The notes beneath the pieces are model-generated. The model saw nothing but the letters and a program-made list of their open reading frames with translations, was not told where the DNA came from and did not search any database. DNA of 64,000 nucleotides, taken from NCBI GenBank assembly GCA_036263455.1, contig DATAGZ010000006.1:1-64000 (forward strand). The letters run 5' to 3'. The position numbers were made by a program, and so were the translations under genes. Numbering within the stretch: position 1 is the first letter of the stretch; each line of letters begins with the position of its first letter. Source of the stretch: DATAGZ01 sp036263455 (GTDB lineage: Bacteria > Pseudomonadota > Alphaproteobacteria > Dongiales > Dongiaceae). Below are positions 35,843-45,828 of the stretch, piece after piece.

Positions 35843-36920
35843 GCTTGCCCACCAGATGCCCTTGCCGGTCGAAGAGAAGGATATCGACAGACGTCTGCGG
35901 CCCCGCGAGGTCCTGGGCGAAGGTAGCGGCATGTCGCGCCACAACATTGCCGAGCGGAATGCCGCCGGCGCGTTCGAGCGCTTCCAGGGCGGTATGCGCG
36001 TGGGCGATGGCCGCCACTGTTTCGTCTGCCGCGCCCGCTTCGCGCGCCCAGCGCGAGAGTTGGTCGAAATCCACTTGCGACCGCGCCGAATGGAGATCGG
36101 GCGCGCCGCAGGCGAGCTTGCTGCCCTTGCCGAACCCGAGCGCGATCGAGACACGCGGCAGGGGATGGGCGCGCAGATACTTCAGCATTCCCCCCGCGAA
36201 GTCGCCCATGTCGATCATGTGCTCTTCGTCCAAGCCGGTTAGAGTACGCAGGGCCGCCTCGCTGGTCGATCCGGTGGCCGCGCCCGCCCATGTCGTTCCG
36301 GCAGCGCGCAGCACATCGATGCCACGATGGATCGAAGCGATCCAGGCGGAACAGGAATAGGGATAGACGATGCCGGTCGTGCCGAGAATGGAGAGGCCGC
36401 CGGCGATACCCAGGCGCGGATTCCAGGTCTTGCGGGCAATATCCTCCCCACCAGGAATGGAAAAAGTCATTTCCACGTCCGGATAGGTATCATGCGCCGC
36501 AGCGAGTTCCCCGAGCATCGTGGTGATCATCGCGCGGGGCGCGGGATTGATCGCCGGCTCGCCGGGGCGAAGCGGCAGGCCCGGCTTGGTAATCGTGCCC
36601 ACCCCCGCGCCGGCGCGAAAGCGGATTCCAGTTCCCTCGGTGCGCCGCCGCATGCGGACGATAACGGTGCAGCCATGGGTCACGTCGGGATCGTCGCCCG
36701 CATCCTTGACGATGCCCGCCTCCGCATATTCACCGTCTTGGCGGGGCGACACGAGGGGGAAAGACGGTTCCTCGCCGCGTGGCAGGCGAATGGAAACCGG
36801 GTCGGGGAACCGGCCGGTCAGAAGCGCAGTAAAACAGGCCCTGGCTGCGGCCAGCGCGCACGCCCCGGTCGTCCACCCCCTGCGCAAGGCGCGCGCGTCT
36901 TCGTGGCGCTTTTCGGTCAT
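35829..36920 (-). CDS. cbiD: cobalt-precorrin-5B C1-methyltransferase
   Basis: 363 residues, minus strand. RRGWTTGACALAAARACFTALLTG is the N-terminal signature; TITKPGLPLRPGEPAINPAPRAMI and GGLSILGTTGIVYPYSCSAWIASI are the central motifs, and GFGKGSKLACGAPDLHSARSQVDF follows. CbiD methylates C-1 in the anaerobic (early cobalt) pathway, replacing CobF. Its presence, with no cobF or cobG, is strong evidence for the CbiG/CbiD version of ring contraction. Starts 17 bases from the divergent cobA. Confidence 0.93.
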   Translation of the reverse strand: MTEKRHEDARALRRGWTTGACALAAARACFTALLTGRFPDPVSIRLPRGEEPSFPLVSPRQDGEYAEAGIVKDAGDDPDVTHGCTVIVRMRRRTEGTGIRFRAGAGVGTITKPGLPLRPGEPAINPAPRAMITTMLGELAAAHDTYPDVEMTFSIPGGEDIARKTWNPRLGIAGGLSILGTTGIVYPYSCSAWIASIHRGIDVLRAAGTTWAGAATGSTSEAALRTLTGLDEEHMIDMGDFAGGMLKYLRAHPLPRVSIALGFGKGSKLACGAPDLHSARSQVDFDQLSRWAREAGAADETVAAIAHAHTALEALERAGGIPLGNVVARHAATFAQDLAGPQTSVDILLFDRQGHLVGKHGRV

Positions 36921-36937
36921 CGCCGCTATGATAGAGC

Positions 36938-37738
36938 ATGCAGGAGATTCTGAAACAACTGCCCGCGATGCTGCCCGGCCACGTCTGGCTGGTGGGGGCG
37001 GGGCCGGGTGAGCCTGGGCTTTTGAGCCTGCTCGCTTATAAGGCCCTCTCCGAGGCGGATATCATTGTCTATGACGCCCTGGTCGGCAAGGAAATCCTCC
37101 AGGCGAGACGGCCAGAGGCGCAGTTGCATTTCGCGGGCAAGCGTGGCGGCAAGCCATCGGCGCGACAGCCAGACATTTCCCAGGCGATCATCGATTATGC
37201 CCGCCGGGGGCTGCGGGTGCTGCGCCTCAAGGGTGGCGATCCCTTCGTCTTCGGGCGCGGCGGGGAAGAGGCGCTCGCTCTGGCTGCGGCGCATATCCCC
37301 TTTCGTGTGGTGCCGGGGATCAGTGCGGGGATCGGCGGCCTGGCCTATGCCGGCATTCCGGTCACGCACCGCGAATGCAATTCCGTGGTCGCCTTCGTGA
37401 CCGGCCACGATGCCAGCGGTGATGTCCCGAGCCTCGTCGATTGGCAGGCGCTAGCGCGCGCCGCCCCGGTGATCGTGCTTTACATGGCGCTCAAGCATCT
37501 CGCCGAGATCCGCGCGCACCTGCTCGAGGCCGGCCGCGATGGCGGCGAGGCGCTTGCCATCATCAGCAACGCCACCACGCCCCAGCAGCGCGTGCTGGTC
37601 ACCGATTTGGAGCGCTGCGTTTCAGATGTGGAGCGCCACGGTATCGAACCGCCCGCGGTGATCGTGCTCGGGGAAGTGGTCGCGCTGCGCCCCATGCTGG
37701 ATTGGATGGCCGAGAACGCCGCGCAGCATGCCGGTTAA
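36938..37738 (+). CDS. cobA: uroporphyrinogen-III C-methyltransferase (SUMT)
   Basis: 266 residues with VWLVGAGPGEPGLLSLLAYKAL, YDALVGKEIL, KRGGKPSARQPDI, RLKGGDPFVFGRGGEE and VPGISAGIGGLAYAGIPVTHR, the standard SUMT series. It methylates C-2 and C-7 of uroporphyrinogen III to give precorrin-2, the entry to the pathway. There is no fused CysG dehydrogenase domain. Sirohydrochlorin for CbiX would thus need a separate dehydrogenase encoded elsewhere. The next gene starts 11 bases before its stop. Confidence 0.95.
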   Translation: MQEILKQLPAMLPGHVWLVGAGPGEPGLLSLLAYKALSEADIIVYDALVGKEILQARRPEAQLHFAGKRGGKPSARQPDISQAIIDYARRGLRVLRLKGGDPFVFGRGGEEALALAAAHIPFRVVPGISAGIGGLAYAGIPVTHRECNSVVAFVTGHDASGDVPSLVDWQALARAAPVIVLYMALKHLAEIRAHLLEAGRDGGEALAIISNATTPQQRVLVTDLERCVSDVERHGIEPPAVIVLGEVVALRPMLDWMAENAAQHAG

Positions 37739-39014
37739 GGGTATCGTCCTGGCCGCGCCACGTTCCGGCAGCGGCAAGACGGTGGTGACGCTCGGGCTCC
37801 TCCGCCTGTTGCGCCGCATGGGCATGCGCGTGGCCGGCGCCAAGATCGGGCCCGATTATATCGACCCTACCTATATCGAGGCGGCAAGCGGCCGCCCGGC
37901 CATGACTATCGATCCCTGGGCGATGCGCCCGCCCACCATTGCGGGGGTGCTGGAATCTTTCGGCGATGCCGATCTGCTCCTGATCGAAGGTGTCATGGGT
38001 CTCTTCGACGGAGGGGAAGCTTCGACCGCGACCGCGGCGAAGATGCTGGGCGCGCCGGTCATGATGGTAATGGATGTCAAGGGGCAGGGGGAGACGGCGC
38101 GAGCGGTCCGCAACGGCCTTTCTGCCTATGATCCCGCGATTTCCCTCGTCGCCACAATCTATAATCGCGTGGGATCGGATCGGCACCGCACCATGCTCGG
38201 GGCGGAAGGTCCGTCCTTCTTTTTGCCTGAGAGCGTGGCGCTCGCCTTTCCGGCCCGGCATTTGGGGCTCGTTCCCATTCGCGAGCAGGCGGCATTCGAC
38301 CACGCCATCGATGAAGCGGCCGATGCTCTGGCCTCGCACATCGATATCGAAGCGCTGGTGTCGCTGGCGCAGCCTTTGAACCTGCCGCAAAGCGCTGCCT
38401 CCCAAATCCATACGCTGTTTGACCAGGCGGCGCATATCGCCGTGGCCGAGGACGATGCTTTCCGCTTCTGCTATGCCCATCTGCGTGCGCAATGGAAGAG
38501 CGCAAGCAAGAAAATCTCGGTATTCTCGCCGCTGGCCGACCAGCCCCCGCCGGATTCCGCCGATGCGATCTTCCTGCCAGGCGGCTATCCCGAGCTCCAT
38601 GGTGCCCGCCTGGCTGGTGCGGCGAGTTTTCGTGCCGGCATGGCGGCGGCGGCGCGGCGTTCCGTTCCGATATATGGCGAGTGCGGCGGCTATATGGTGC
38701 TGGGCCGGACGCTGATCGATGGCGCGGGCGCGAATCATTCCATGCTCGGCTTGCTTCCCCTTGTCAGCGACTTCTCCCGAACGCGGCTGCATCTCGGCTA
38801 TCGCGACGCCACGCTTATCGAGACGGGCCCGCTCGGTCAGGCGGGCAGCCGATTACGTGGCCATGAATTTCATTATGCGACGGTGATCGAAGAAGGCCCT
38901 GGGGCACCGCTGCTCGATTGCGGCGACCGTTCCGGCGAGAAGCTGGGACCTATCGGCCGGCGCTGCGGGACCGTTATGGGATCGTTTTTCCATTATATCG
39001 ATGCGGCCCCATAG
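37728..39014 (+). CDS. cobB: cobyrinate / hydrogenobyrinate a,c-diamide synthase
   Basis: 428 residues. The N-terminal P-loop LAAPRSGSGKTVVTLGLL and KIGPDYIDPTY are followed by LIEGVMGLFDG; the C-terminal glutaminase part has LPGGYPELHGARL, YGECGGYMVLG (nucleophile Cys) and RGHEFHYAT. It amidates side chains a and c with glutamine and ATP. CobN takes this product as substrate if cobalt is inserted late. Overlaps cobA by 11 bases; cbtB follows after about 50 bases. Confidence 0.93.
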   Translation: MPVKGIVLAAPRSGSGKTVVTLGLLRLLRRMGMRVAGAKIGPDYIDPTYIEAASGRPAMTIDPWAMRPPTIAGVLESFGDADLLLIEGVMGLFDGGEASTATAAKMLGAPVMMVMDVKGQGETARAVRNGLSAYDPAISLVATIYNRVGSDRHRTMLGAEGPSFFLPESVALAFPARHLGLVPIREQAAFDHAIDEAADALASHIDIEALVSLAQPLNLPQSAASQIHTLFDQAAHIAVAEDDAFRFCYAHLRAQWKSASKKISVFSPLADQPPPDSADAIFLPGGYPELHGARLAGAASFRAGMAAAARRSVPIYGECGGYMVLGRTLIDGAGANHSMLGLLPLVSDFSRTRLHLGYRDATLIETGPLGQAGSRLRGHEFHYATVIEEGPGAPLLDCGDRSGEKLGPIGRRCGTVMGSFFHYIDAAP

Positions 39015-39066
39015 CAATCTTGCCCCGGCCGGCCATTTCGGGCATTGTTTTTGAATCGGAGGGGAT

Positions 39067-39249
39067 ATGGCACAGATATTTGTACAGAAAATCCAAATTA
39101 CCCGTGCGCGCACCAATGCGCGGCTTGCGGTTTTTTGTCTGATGTTTTTTGGCCTGACGCTGGTCTATGGCGTCGGTTTTGCGCATTCGCATCTTCTGCA
39201 CAACGCCGCGCACGATGTGCGGCATAGCAGTGGCTTCCCCTGTCACTGA
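39067..39249 (+). CDS. cbtB: cobalt transporter subunit CbtB
   Basis: 60 residues with a single membrane helix (LAVFCLMFFGLTLVYGVGFA) followed by a His-rich end (HSHLLHNAAHDVRH). This is the CbtB plan: one helix and a C-terminal histidine motif for metal binding. AGGGG lies ahead of the ATG. The stop codon directly abuts the cbtA start. CbtAB was originally predicted as a cobalt transporter from its co-occurrence with B12 genes, and that context holds here. Confidence 0.85.
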   Translation: MAQIFVQKIQITRARTNARLAVFCLMFFGLTLVYGVGFAHSHLLHNAAHDVRHSSGFPCH

Positions 39250-39933
39250 ATGGAGTCCTTTCGCCGCTATTTCCTCGCCGCTCTGTTTTCGGGCTTGATT
39301 GCCGGAGCGATTCTCGCGGCTTTCCATATTACCGCTACCACCCCGCTCATCCTGCAGGCGGAGCGCTTTGAGCAGGCCGAGCAGGTTGCCGAATGGCAAC
39401 CCCAGGACGGGTTCGAGCGGGGATTCTATACCGCCGCCGCCGACCTCTTGCTCGGCGTGGGGTACGGCGCGGTGCTCATCGGGTTCTTCGTCATGCTCGA
39501 CTGGCCGCTGCGCCTGCGCCATGGGCTGCTATGGGGGGTGACGTTCTTTGCCGCGCTCTCGGCAGCGCCGTCGCTCGGCCTGCCACCGGAACTGCCGGGC
39601 AGCGAGGCGGCGCCCCTTCTCGTGCGCCAGGGTTGGTGGATCGCGACCGCCATCCTCACTTTTGCCGGGCTGGCGAGCTGGATCCTGATGCGCCATTGGC
39701 GCAAATATCCGATCGGCCTGCTTCTGCTGGCTGCGCCCCATATTATCGGCGCTCCGCAAGCACCTGAGACGCTGGCCCGCGTTCCTCTTGCGCTTCGCCA
39801 GCATTTCGCCCTGTTGTCCGTTGGAGGAAATCTCCTGTTCTGGATCGTTCTGGGCCTGGCTGGAACGTTTATTTTCAATGTGTTGAAGGAAAAAACTGAT
39901 GCGTCTTCTCGTTTTATCGGCTCTGCTGCTTAG
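39250..39933 (+). CDS. cbtA: cobalt transporter subunit CbtA
   Basis: 227 residues with about five membrane segments. The start FRRYFLAALFSGLIAGAILAAF, the FERGFYTAAADLLLGVGYG block, and the PSLGLPPELPGSEAAPLLVRQGWW motif are characteristic of CbtA. With CbtB it is thought to bring cobalt across the inner membrane. It overlaps the following hupE-like gene by 35 bases, so all three are one unit behind cobA-cobB. Confidence 0.87.
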   Translation: MESFRRYFLAALFSGLIAGAILAAFHITATTPLILQAERFEQAEQVAEWQPQDGFERGFYTAAADLLLGVGYGAVLIGFFVMLDWPLRLRHGLLWGVTFFAALSAAPSLGLPPELPGSEAAPLLVRQGWWIATAILTFAGLASWILMRHWRKYPIGLLLLAAPHIIGAPQAPETLARVPLALRQHFALLSVGGNLLFWIVLGLAGTFIFNVLKEKTDASSRFIGSAA

Positions 39934-40426
39934 CCTGGTCGAACCGGCTTTGGCTCATCCAGGCCATAATGCGGCCCTGGGCTTCTCGGCGGGCCTGCTG
40001 CATCCTTTCAGTGGGTGGGATCATCTGCTGGCGATGAGCGCACTGGGCTACTGGGCGGCGAGGCGGAGCCAGTTTCTTATCCTGGCGGGTGGCAACCTCC
40101 TCGCGATGGTGGGCGGCGTCATGGCCGCCCAGTTCGTTCCTGTTTTTCCGGGCAGCGAATTCCTGGTCGCTTTTTCCGCCGCTCTGGTATTCCTCTGCGC
40201 TCTTCGCCCGTCCTGGCTCGGTCTCGGCGGGGCGCTCGGAATCGGGCTGTTCAACGGATCCATGCATGGGTTGGTCCACGGCTTCGAGATTCCCGCCGCG
40301 TCGAGCGGTCTCGCCTATGGCACAGGCTTTCTTATCGCAAGCGCGGCGCTCCATGGAATCGGCTGGACGCTAACCCGAGGCGGCCTGGCTTACAGGAAGC
40401 GATCCTCGAATCCATACCAGCTGTAG
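39899..40426 (+). CDS. hupE: HupE/UreJ family nickel/cobalt permease
   Basis: 175 residues with a signal-like first helix ending ALAHPGH and then six or so hydrophobic segments. The motif HPFSGWDHLLAM (H-P-x-x-G-x-D-H) and the later GLVHGFEIP are hallmark metal-binding motifs of HupE/UreJ permeases. Members carry nickel or cobalt. Context after cbtA argues for cobalt. The gene converges with the oxidoreductase on the other strand, overlapping it by 37 bases. Confidence 0.85.
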   Translation: MRLLVLSALLLSLVEPALAHPGHNAALGFSAGLLHPFSGWDHLLAMSALGYWAARRSQFLILAGGNLLAMVGGVMAAQFVPVFPGSEFLVAFSAALVFLCALRPSWLGLGGALGIGLFNGSMHGLVHGFEIPAASSGLAYGTGFLIASAALHGIGWTLTRGGLAYRKRSSNPYQL

Positions 40427-41694
40427 AGCATTCCCTGATAGAGGCGCCTGAGCGCGGGTAGGGGGAAAGCCGGCAGAGGTTCCGCCAGCAGAGGGCTGGG
40501 GGATATCGTCCGGTCGTGGGCGACTTTGGCGGCGAGCAGCTTGCCGCAGTATGTAGCCAGCGCGACTCCAGTCCCAATATAGCCCAGGGCATAGTGGACA
40601 GTGCCGCCATCGAGACTGGCGGCATGGGGATTGCGGTCGCGTGTGACGCAGACCCAGCCATTCCAGAAATACTCGCTGCCGATGCCGGCAAGAGCAGGAA
40701 ACATCTGGCCCAGCCGTTTTTCCAGCCAGGTCCGCCGCATCGCCCGGCTGGATGCCGTATCGAAGATACCCCCTCGGGCGCCGAACAATATCCGCTGGTC
40801 GGGAAGCAGGCGGTAATAAAAAAGCAGCCGCCGGCTATCCCATATCTTGAGATGCGTTTTCCAGCCGACTTGTGCGCGTTCTTGCGCGGAAACAGGACGG
40901 GTGACGATGATATTGGACAGAACCGGAAGGAGCCGCCCCGCCAGCATCGGGTGCAGCCGGTCATCCGTATAGCCGTTCGTGGCGATGACTACGTGACGGG
41001 CGCGCACCGATCCGTTGGGGGTGCGGAGAACATGGCGGCCTTTCTCGCGCCGCCAGGATATGACGGGGGAAAAAGGATGTAGGACTGCGCCGCGACTGCA
41101 TGCAGCGTTGGCCAGGCCGCGCACATAGCGCAGGGCATGAAGGGCGAAGCCTTCGTGATACAGCAGTGCCCCGTGGCATTCCCGGCTATCCATATAATCG
41201 CCGACGACATCCCGCCGGCCGAGCAGGGTCGTGTCGACCCCGAACGCGTCCTTGAGCAATCGGCCGGCTTCGCGCAGTTCATCGAGCCGGTTCGGCTTGT
41301 GGGCGATTTCCAAACCGCCTTCCTCGGTCGCCTCGGCCACAATCTTCTCCTCCTGGAGGAGGCGGCGTACCAGCCGCACAGCATCGCGCCCTTGATCCAT
41401 GGTGAGACGCGCCTGCGCAAGACCGTAGCGTTTGATCCAGCCCGCTATGTCTGACTTGCCGATCGTGATCGAGACGAAACCGCCATTGCGCCCCGAACAG
41501 CCATGTGCAATCTCTTCGGCTTCCAAGACATGCGCGGCGATTCCATAATTCTTGGCGAGGTGGTAGGCCGTGGACAGTCCGGTATAACCGCCGCCGATGA
41601 TCGCGACATCGGTATCGATCTCCGCTTCGAGCGGCGTGGCGGAGATTGCGGGGCCGCCGGTTTCAACCCAGTAATTCTCGCCCGCTTGGTGCAT
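40390..41694 (-). CDS. FAD-dependent DAO-family oxidoreductase (PuuB-like)
   Basis: 434 residues. DVAIIGGGYTGLSTAYHLAKN is the N-terminal FAD dinucleotide-binding motif; AHGCSGRNGGFVS follows, and the C-terminal half has VVIATNGYTDD, LLFYYRLLPDQRILFG and YALGYIGTGVALATYCG. This matches D-amino-acid-oxidase-fold enzymes, nearest to gamma-glutamylputrescine or other amine oxidases. Substrate is unknown. The polyamine-type binding protein at 47.7 kb is too far to be taken as a partner. It ends convergently inside hupE. Confidence 0.82.
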   Translation of the reverse strand: MHQAGENYWVETGGPAISATPLEAEIDTDVAIIGGGYTGLSTAYHLAKNYGIAAHVLEAEEIAHGCSGRNGGFVSITIGKSDIAGWIKRYGLAQARLTMDQGRDAVRLVRRLLQEEKIVAEATEEGGLEIAHKPNRLDELREAGRLLKDAFGVDTTLLGRRDVVGDYMDSRECHGALLYHEGFALHALRYVRGLANAACSRGAVLHPFSPVISWRREKGRHVLRTPNGSVRARHVVIATNGYTDDRLHPMLAGRLLPVLSNIIVTRPVSAQERAQVGWKTHLKIWDSRRLLFYYRLLPDQRILFGARGGIFDTASSRAMRRTWLEKRLGQMFPALAGIGSEYFWNGWVCVTRDRNPHAASLDGGTVHYALGYIGTGVALATYCGKLLAAKVAHDRTISPSPLLAEPLPAFPLPALRRLYQGMLYSWYGFEDRFL

Positions 41695-41742
41695 CCGAAC
41701 CCTAGGCCCTCGCCCGCATTATGGCTAAGCTGTTAATTTCGA

Positions 41743-41817
41743 TGGTGGGTGCGACAGGGATTGAACCTGTGACCCCTGCCGTGTGAAGGCAGTGCTCTCC
41801 CGCTGAGCTACGCACCC
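41743..41817 (-). tRNA. tRNA-Val (anticodon CAC)
   Basis: Minus-strand cloverleaf of 75 bases including an encoded CCA. The acceptor stem is GGGTGCG/CGCACCC, the D-arm contains AGCTCAGCGGGAGAGC, the anticodon stem is CTGCC/GGCAG around the loop TTCACAC giving anticodon CAC, and the T-arm contains GGTTCAATCC. All stems pair. It reads GUG valine codons. It lies alone between the oxidoreductase and the exported protein gene. Confidence 0.95.
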
Positions 41818-41899
41818 GATTGCGTTTCTCTAGCCAATCCCGTGGGAAAAAGCAATCGCATCGCCTTGTCTTCGCCGCAATCGCGGCTTAAGTAAACCC

Positions 41900-42589
41900 A
41901 TGCGATTCATTTTACTTTTTCTGTTCTGTCTCGGCGCCGCTTTGCCTGCCCAGTCGGAACCTGCAAAATTCCATTATGTGGGCCGTCTGCAAAACGTTCC
42001 GGTTCTGGATATCTGGCTCGACACGGCGTTGCCTGTAGGAGGAAACGGTCCCTATCGGTTGCATGCGCTCATCGCGACCGGCGGAACGCTCGACAGTCTC
42101 TATCCCTATCGCGCCGATGTCTCGGCCTGGGGAGCGATGCGCAAGGGGCAACTGCGCCCCGCATCCTTCTCCGTAAGGGCGCGGCTCGGCCAGAATCCCT
42201 GGCAGCAGGCCCGCTATGATCTCAATGGCCGCTTTGATCCGCTTTCTGCCCTTTTCGCGATGAGCACCGCCCAGAACCGCGCCTGCCAGGGAGAAATACC
42301 GGTCTTCGATGGGCAGAGCACCTATAGCCTGGCCTTGTCAGGCGCGCTGCAGCACGTCGCCTTCATTATGCCCAATCATATCGGGCCCTTTATCGTCGGC
42401 AGCTACGATGTATGTGAGGCAGGTATCACGCATCTCGAGAATCCCGATCCGCGGCTCGCCGCTCTCGGTCTCCTGCCAGTTCAAATCACGGTGTCGCACA
42501 ACCAAGCGACCAGGCCGAGCCACCTGCCATTGATCGTGAGTATTCCGACCGCGCTCGGCAATCTCGATGTGCGGATCGAGGAACAATAG
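41900..42589 (+). CDS. exported DUF3108-like protein
   Basis: 229 residues. Signal peptide at the start (LLFLFCLGAALPAQSEP, cleaved near residue 19). The mature protein is beta-rich, with FHYVGRLQNVPVLDIWL, a Y-R-A-D-V-S strand, and two cysteines (NRACQG, YDVCEAG) that may form a disulphide. The overall plan resembles DUF3108 envelope proteins, which are lipid-binding-like beta barrels of unknown role. The assignment rests on pattern only. It is followed after about 60 bases by glmU. Confidence 0.6.
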   Translation: MRFILLFLFCLGAALPAQSEPAKFHYVGRLQNVPVLDIWLDTALPVGGNGPYRLHALIATGGTLDSLYPYRADVSAWGAMRKGQLRPASFSVRARLGQNPWQQARYDLNGRFDPLSALFAMSTAQNRACQGEIPVFDGQSTYSLALSGALQHVAFIMPNHIGPFIVGSYDVCEAGITHLENPDPRLAALGLLPVQITVSHNQATRPSHLPLIVSIPTALGNLDVRIEEQ

Positions 42590-42651
42590 GCAATCTTGTC
42601 TTTGGCGCGTTTCGCAGATAGGGTCCGGCCCATAGGGAGCGGAGGTGCCGG

Positions 42652-43979
42652 GTGAAGACCCTCATGGCCATAATTCTCGCCGCGGGGCGCGGCGAACGCA
42701 TGCTTTCTCCGCTGCCCAAGGTCGCCCACGAGATCGGTGGTCGAAGCCTCCTCGATCATGTCCTCTCCGCGGTCGCCCCGCTCGCGCCTGCGAAGACCGT
42801 GCCGGTACTGGCGCCGGGCATGAGCGATCTGGCCGCTACTTTGCAGGATTTTCCCGTCGCTATCCAGGAACGGCCGCTAGGTACCGGCGATGCCGTGAGG
42901 GCAGGGCTGGGCCATAGCGGCGCGGAGGAAGATGTCCTGATCCTTTATGGCGATACGCCCTTCGTTCAGACCGAGACGCTCCACGCCTTGGTAGCGCGTC
43001 GCGCGGAAAAGGATAATCCTGCGCTGGTCCTGCTTGCGATGCGGCCGCGCATTTCACGAGGCTATGGGCGGATGGTCACGGATGACGGCGGAAACCTGCT
43101 GCGCATCGTCGAAGAAAAAGATACGAGCGCGGCGGAACGTGCCATTCCGCTGTGCAACGGCGGCGTCATGGTTGCGGAGGGCGCTTTTCTTCGCCAAGCC
43201 ATACCGGAACTGGTGCCCGCCAACGCCAAGGGTGAATATTATTTGACGGATCTCGTCGCGCTCGCCGTCAAGAAGGGTCGCCAGCTCGCTTATATCGAAA
43301 CCAGCGAGGAGGAAGTCCTGGGGATAAATACCCAGGCGGAACTCGCGGGCGCGGAACATCTCTTCCAGGAGCGCAAGCGGCTCGAGGCATTGGAGCGTGG
43401 CGTGACATTGCGCGACCCCGGGAGCGTTTACTTTTCTTGGGATACGATGATCGGCCGGGGGTGCGTCATCGAGCCGCACGTCGTGTTTGGCCGCGGCGTC
43501 ACCATCGAGAAGGAGGCGCTTATCCGGAGCTTTTCCTATATCGAGGGCGCACGAATCGGCACCGGCGCCATCGTAGGCCCCTTCGCGCGCATTCGCCCGA
43601 CAAGTGAAATTGCATCCGCCGCTCACATCGGGAATTTCGTCGAAATCAAGAATGCGCGCATAGGGTCGCGCGCCAAGGCCAATCATCTGAGCTATATCGG
43701 TGACGCGGAGGTTGGTGAAGCCGCCAATATCGGCGCCGGCACCATAACGTGCAATTACGATGGTGTCGCCAAGCACCGTACGAAAATCGGCGACAGCGCC
43801 TTTATCGGTTCCAATACCGCTCTGGTCGCGCCGGTGGAGATCGGAGCGGGCGCCATGGTGGGCGCGGGCAGCGTGATCACCCGGCGGGTGGCCGAGGATG
43901 CTCTGGCGCTCAGCCGCGCGCCGCAAATTGAACGCAGGGGCTGGGCGAGCCTGTTCCGCGCAAAGCGGAGGAAAGGCTG

Positions 43980-43980
<1 letters not shown>
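42652..43980 (+). CDS. glmU: bifunctional GlcNAc-1-P uridylyltransferase / GlcN-1-P acetyltransferase
   Basis: 442 residues. GTG start with GGAGG upstream (ATG at 42664 is an alternative). The N-terminal nucleotidyltransferase shows IILAAGRGERM and YGDTPFV; the C-terminal left-handed helix shows VEIKNARIG, NHLSYIGDAEVG, NIGAGTITCNYDG and SNTALVAPVEIG. It makes UDP-GlcNAc for peptidoglycan and lipid A. It shares one base with glmS (TGATG), so the two enzymes of the same pathway are coupled. Confidence 0.95.
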
Positions 43981-45791
<1,811 letters not shown>

Positions 45792-45828
45792 AGCTGTCCA
45801 TGGCATCAAACGGGAGTATATAAGCCGG

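Noticed and set aside
41818..41899. tRNA-adjacent attachment site for an integrated element
   Set aside because: No repeat of the tRNA 3' end was seen elsewhere in the window, and the mobile debris lies 33 kb away.
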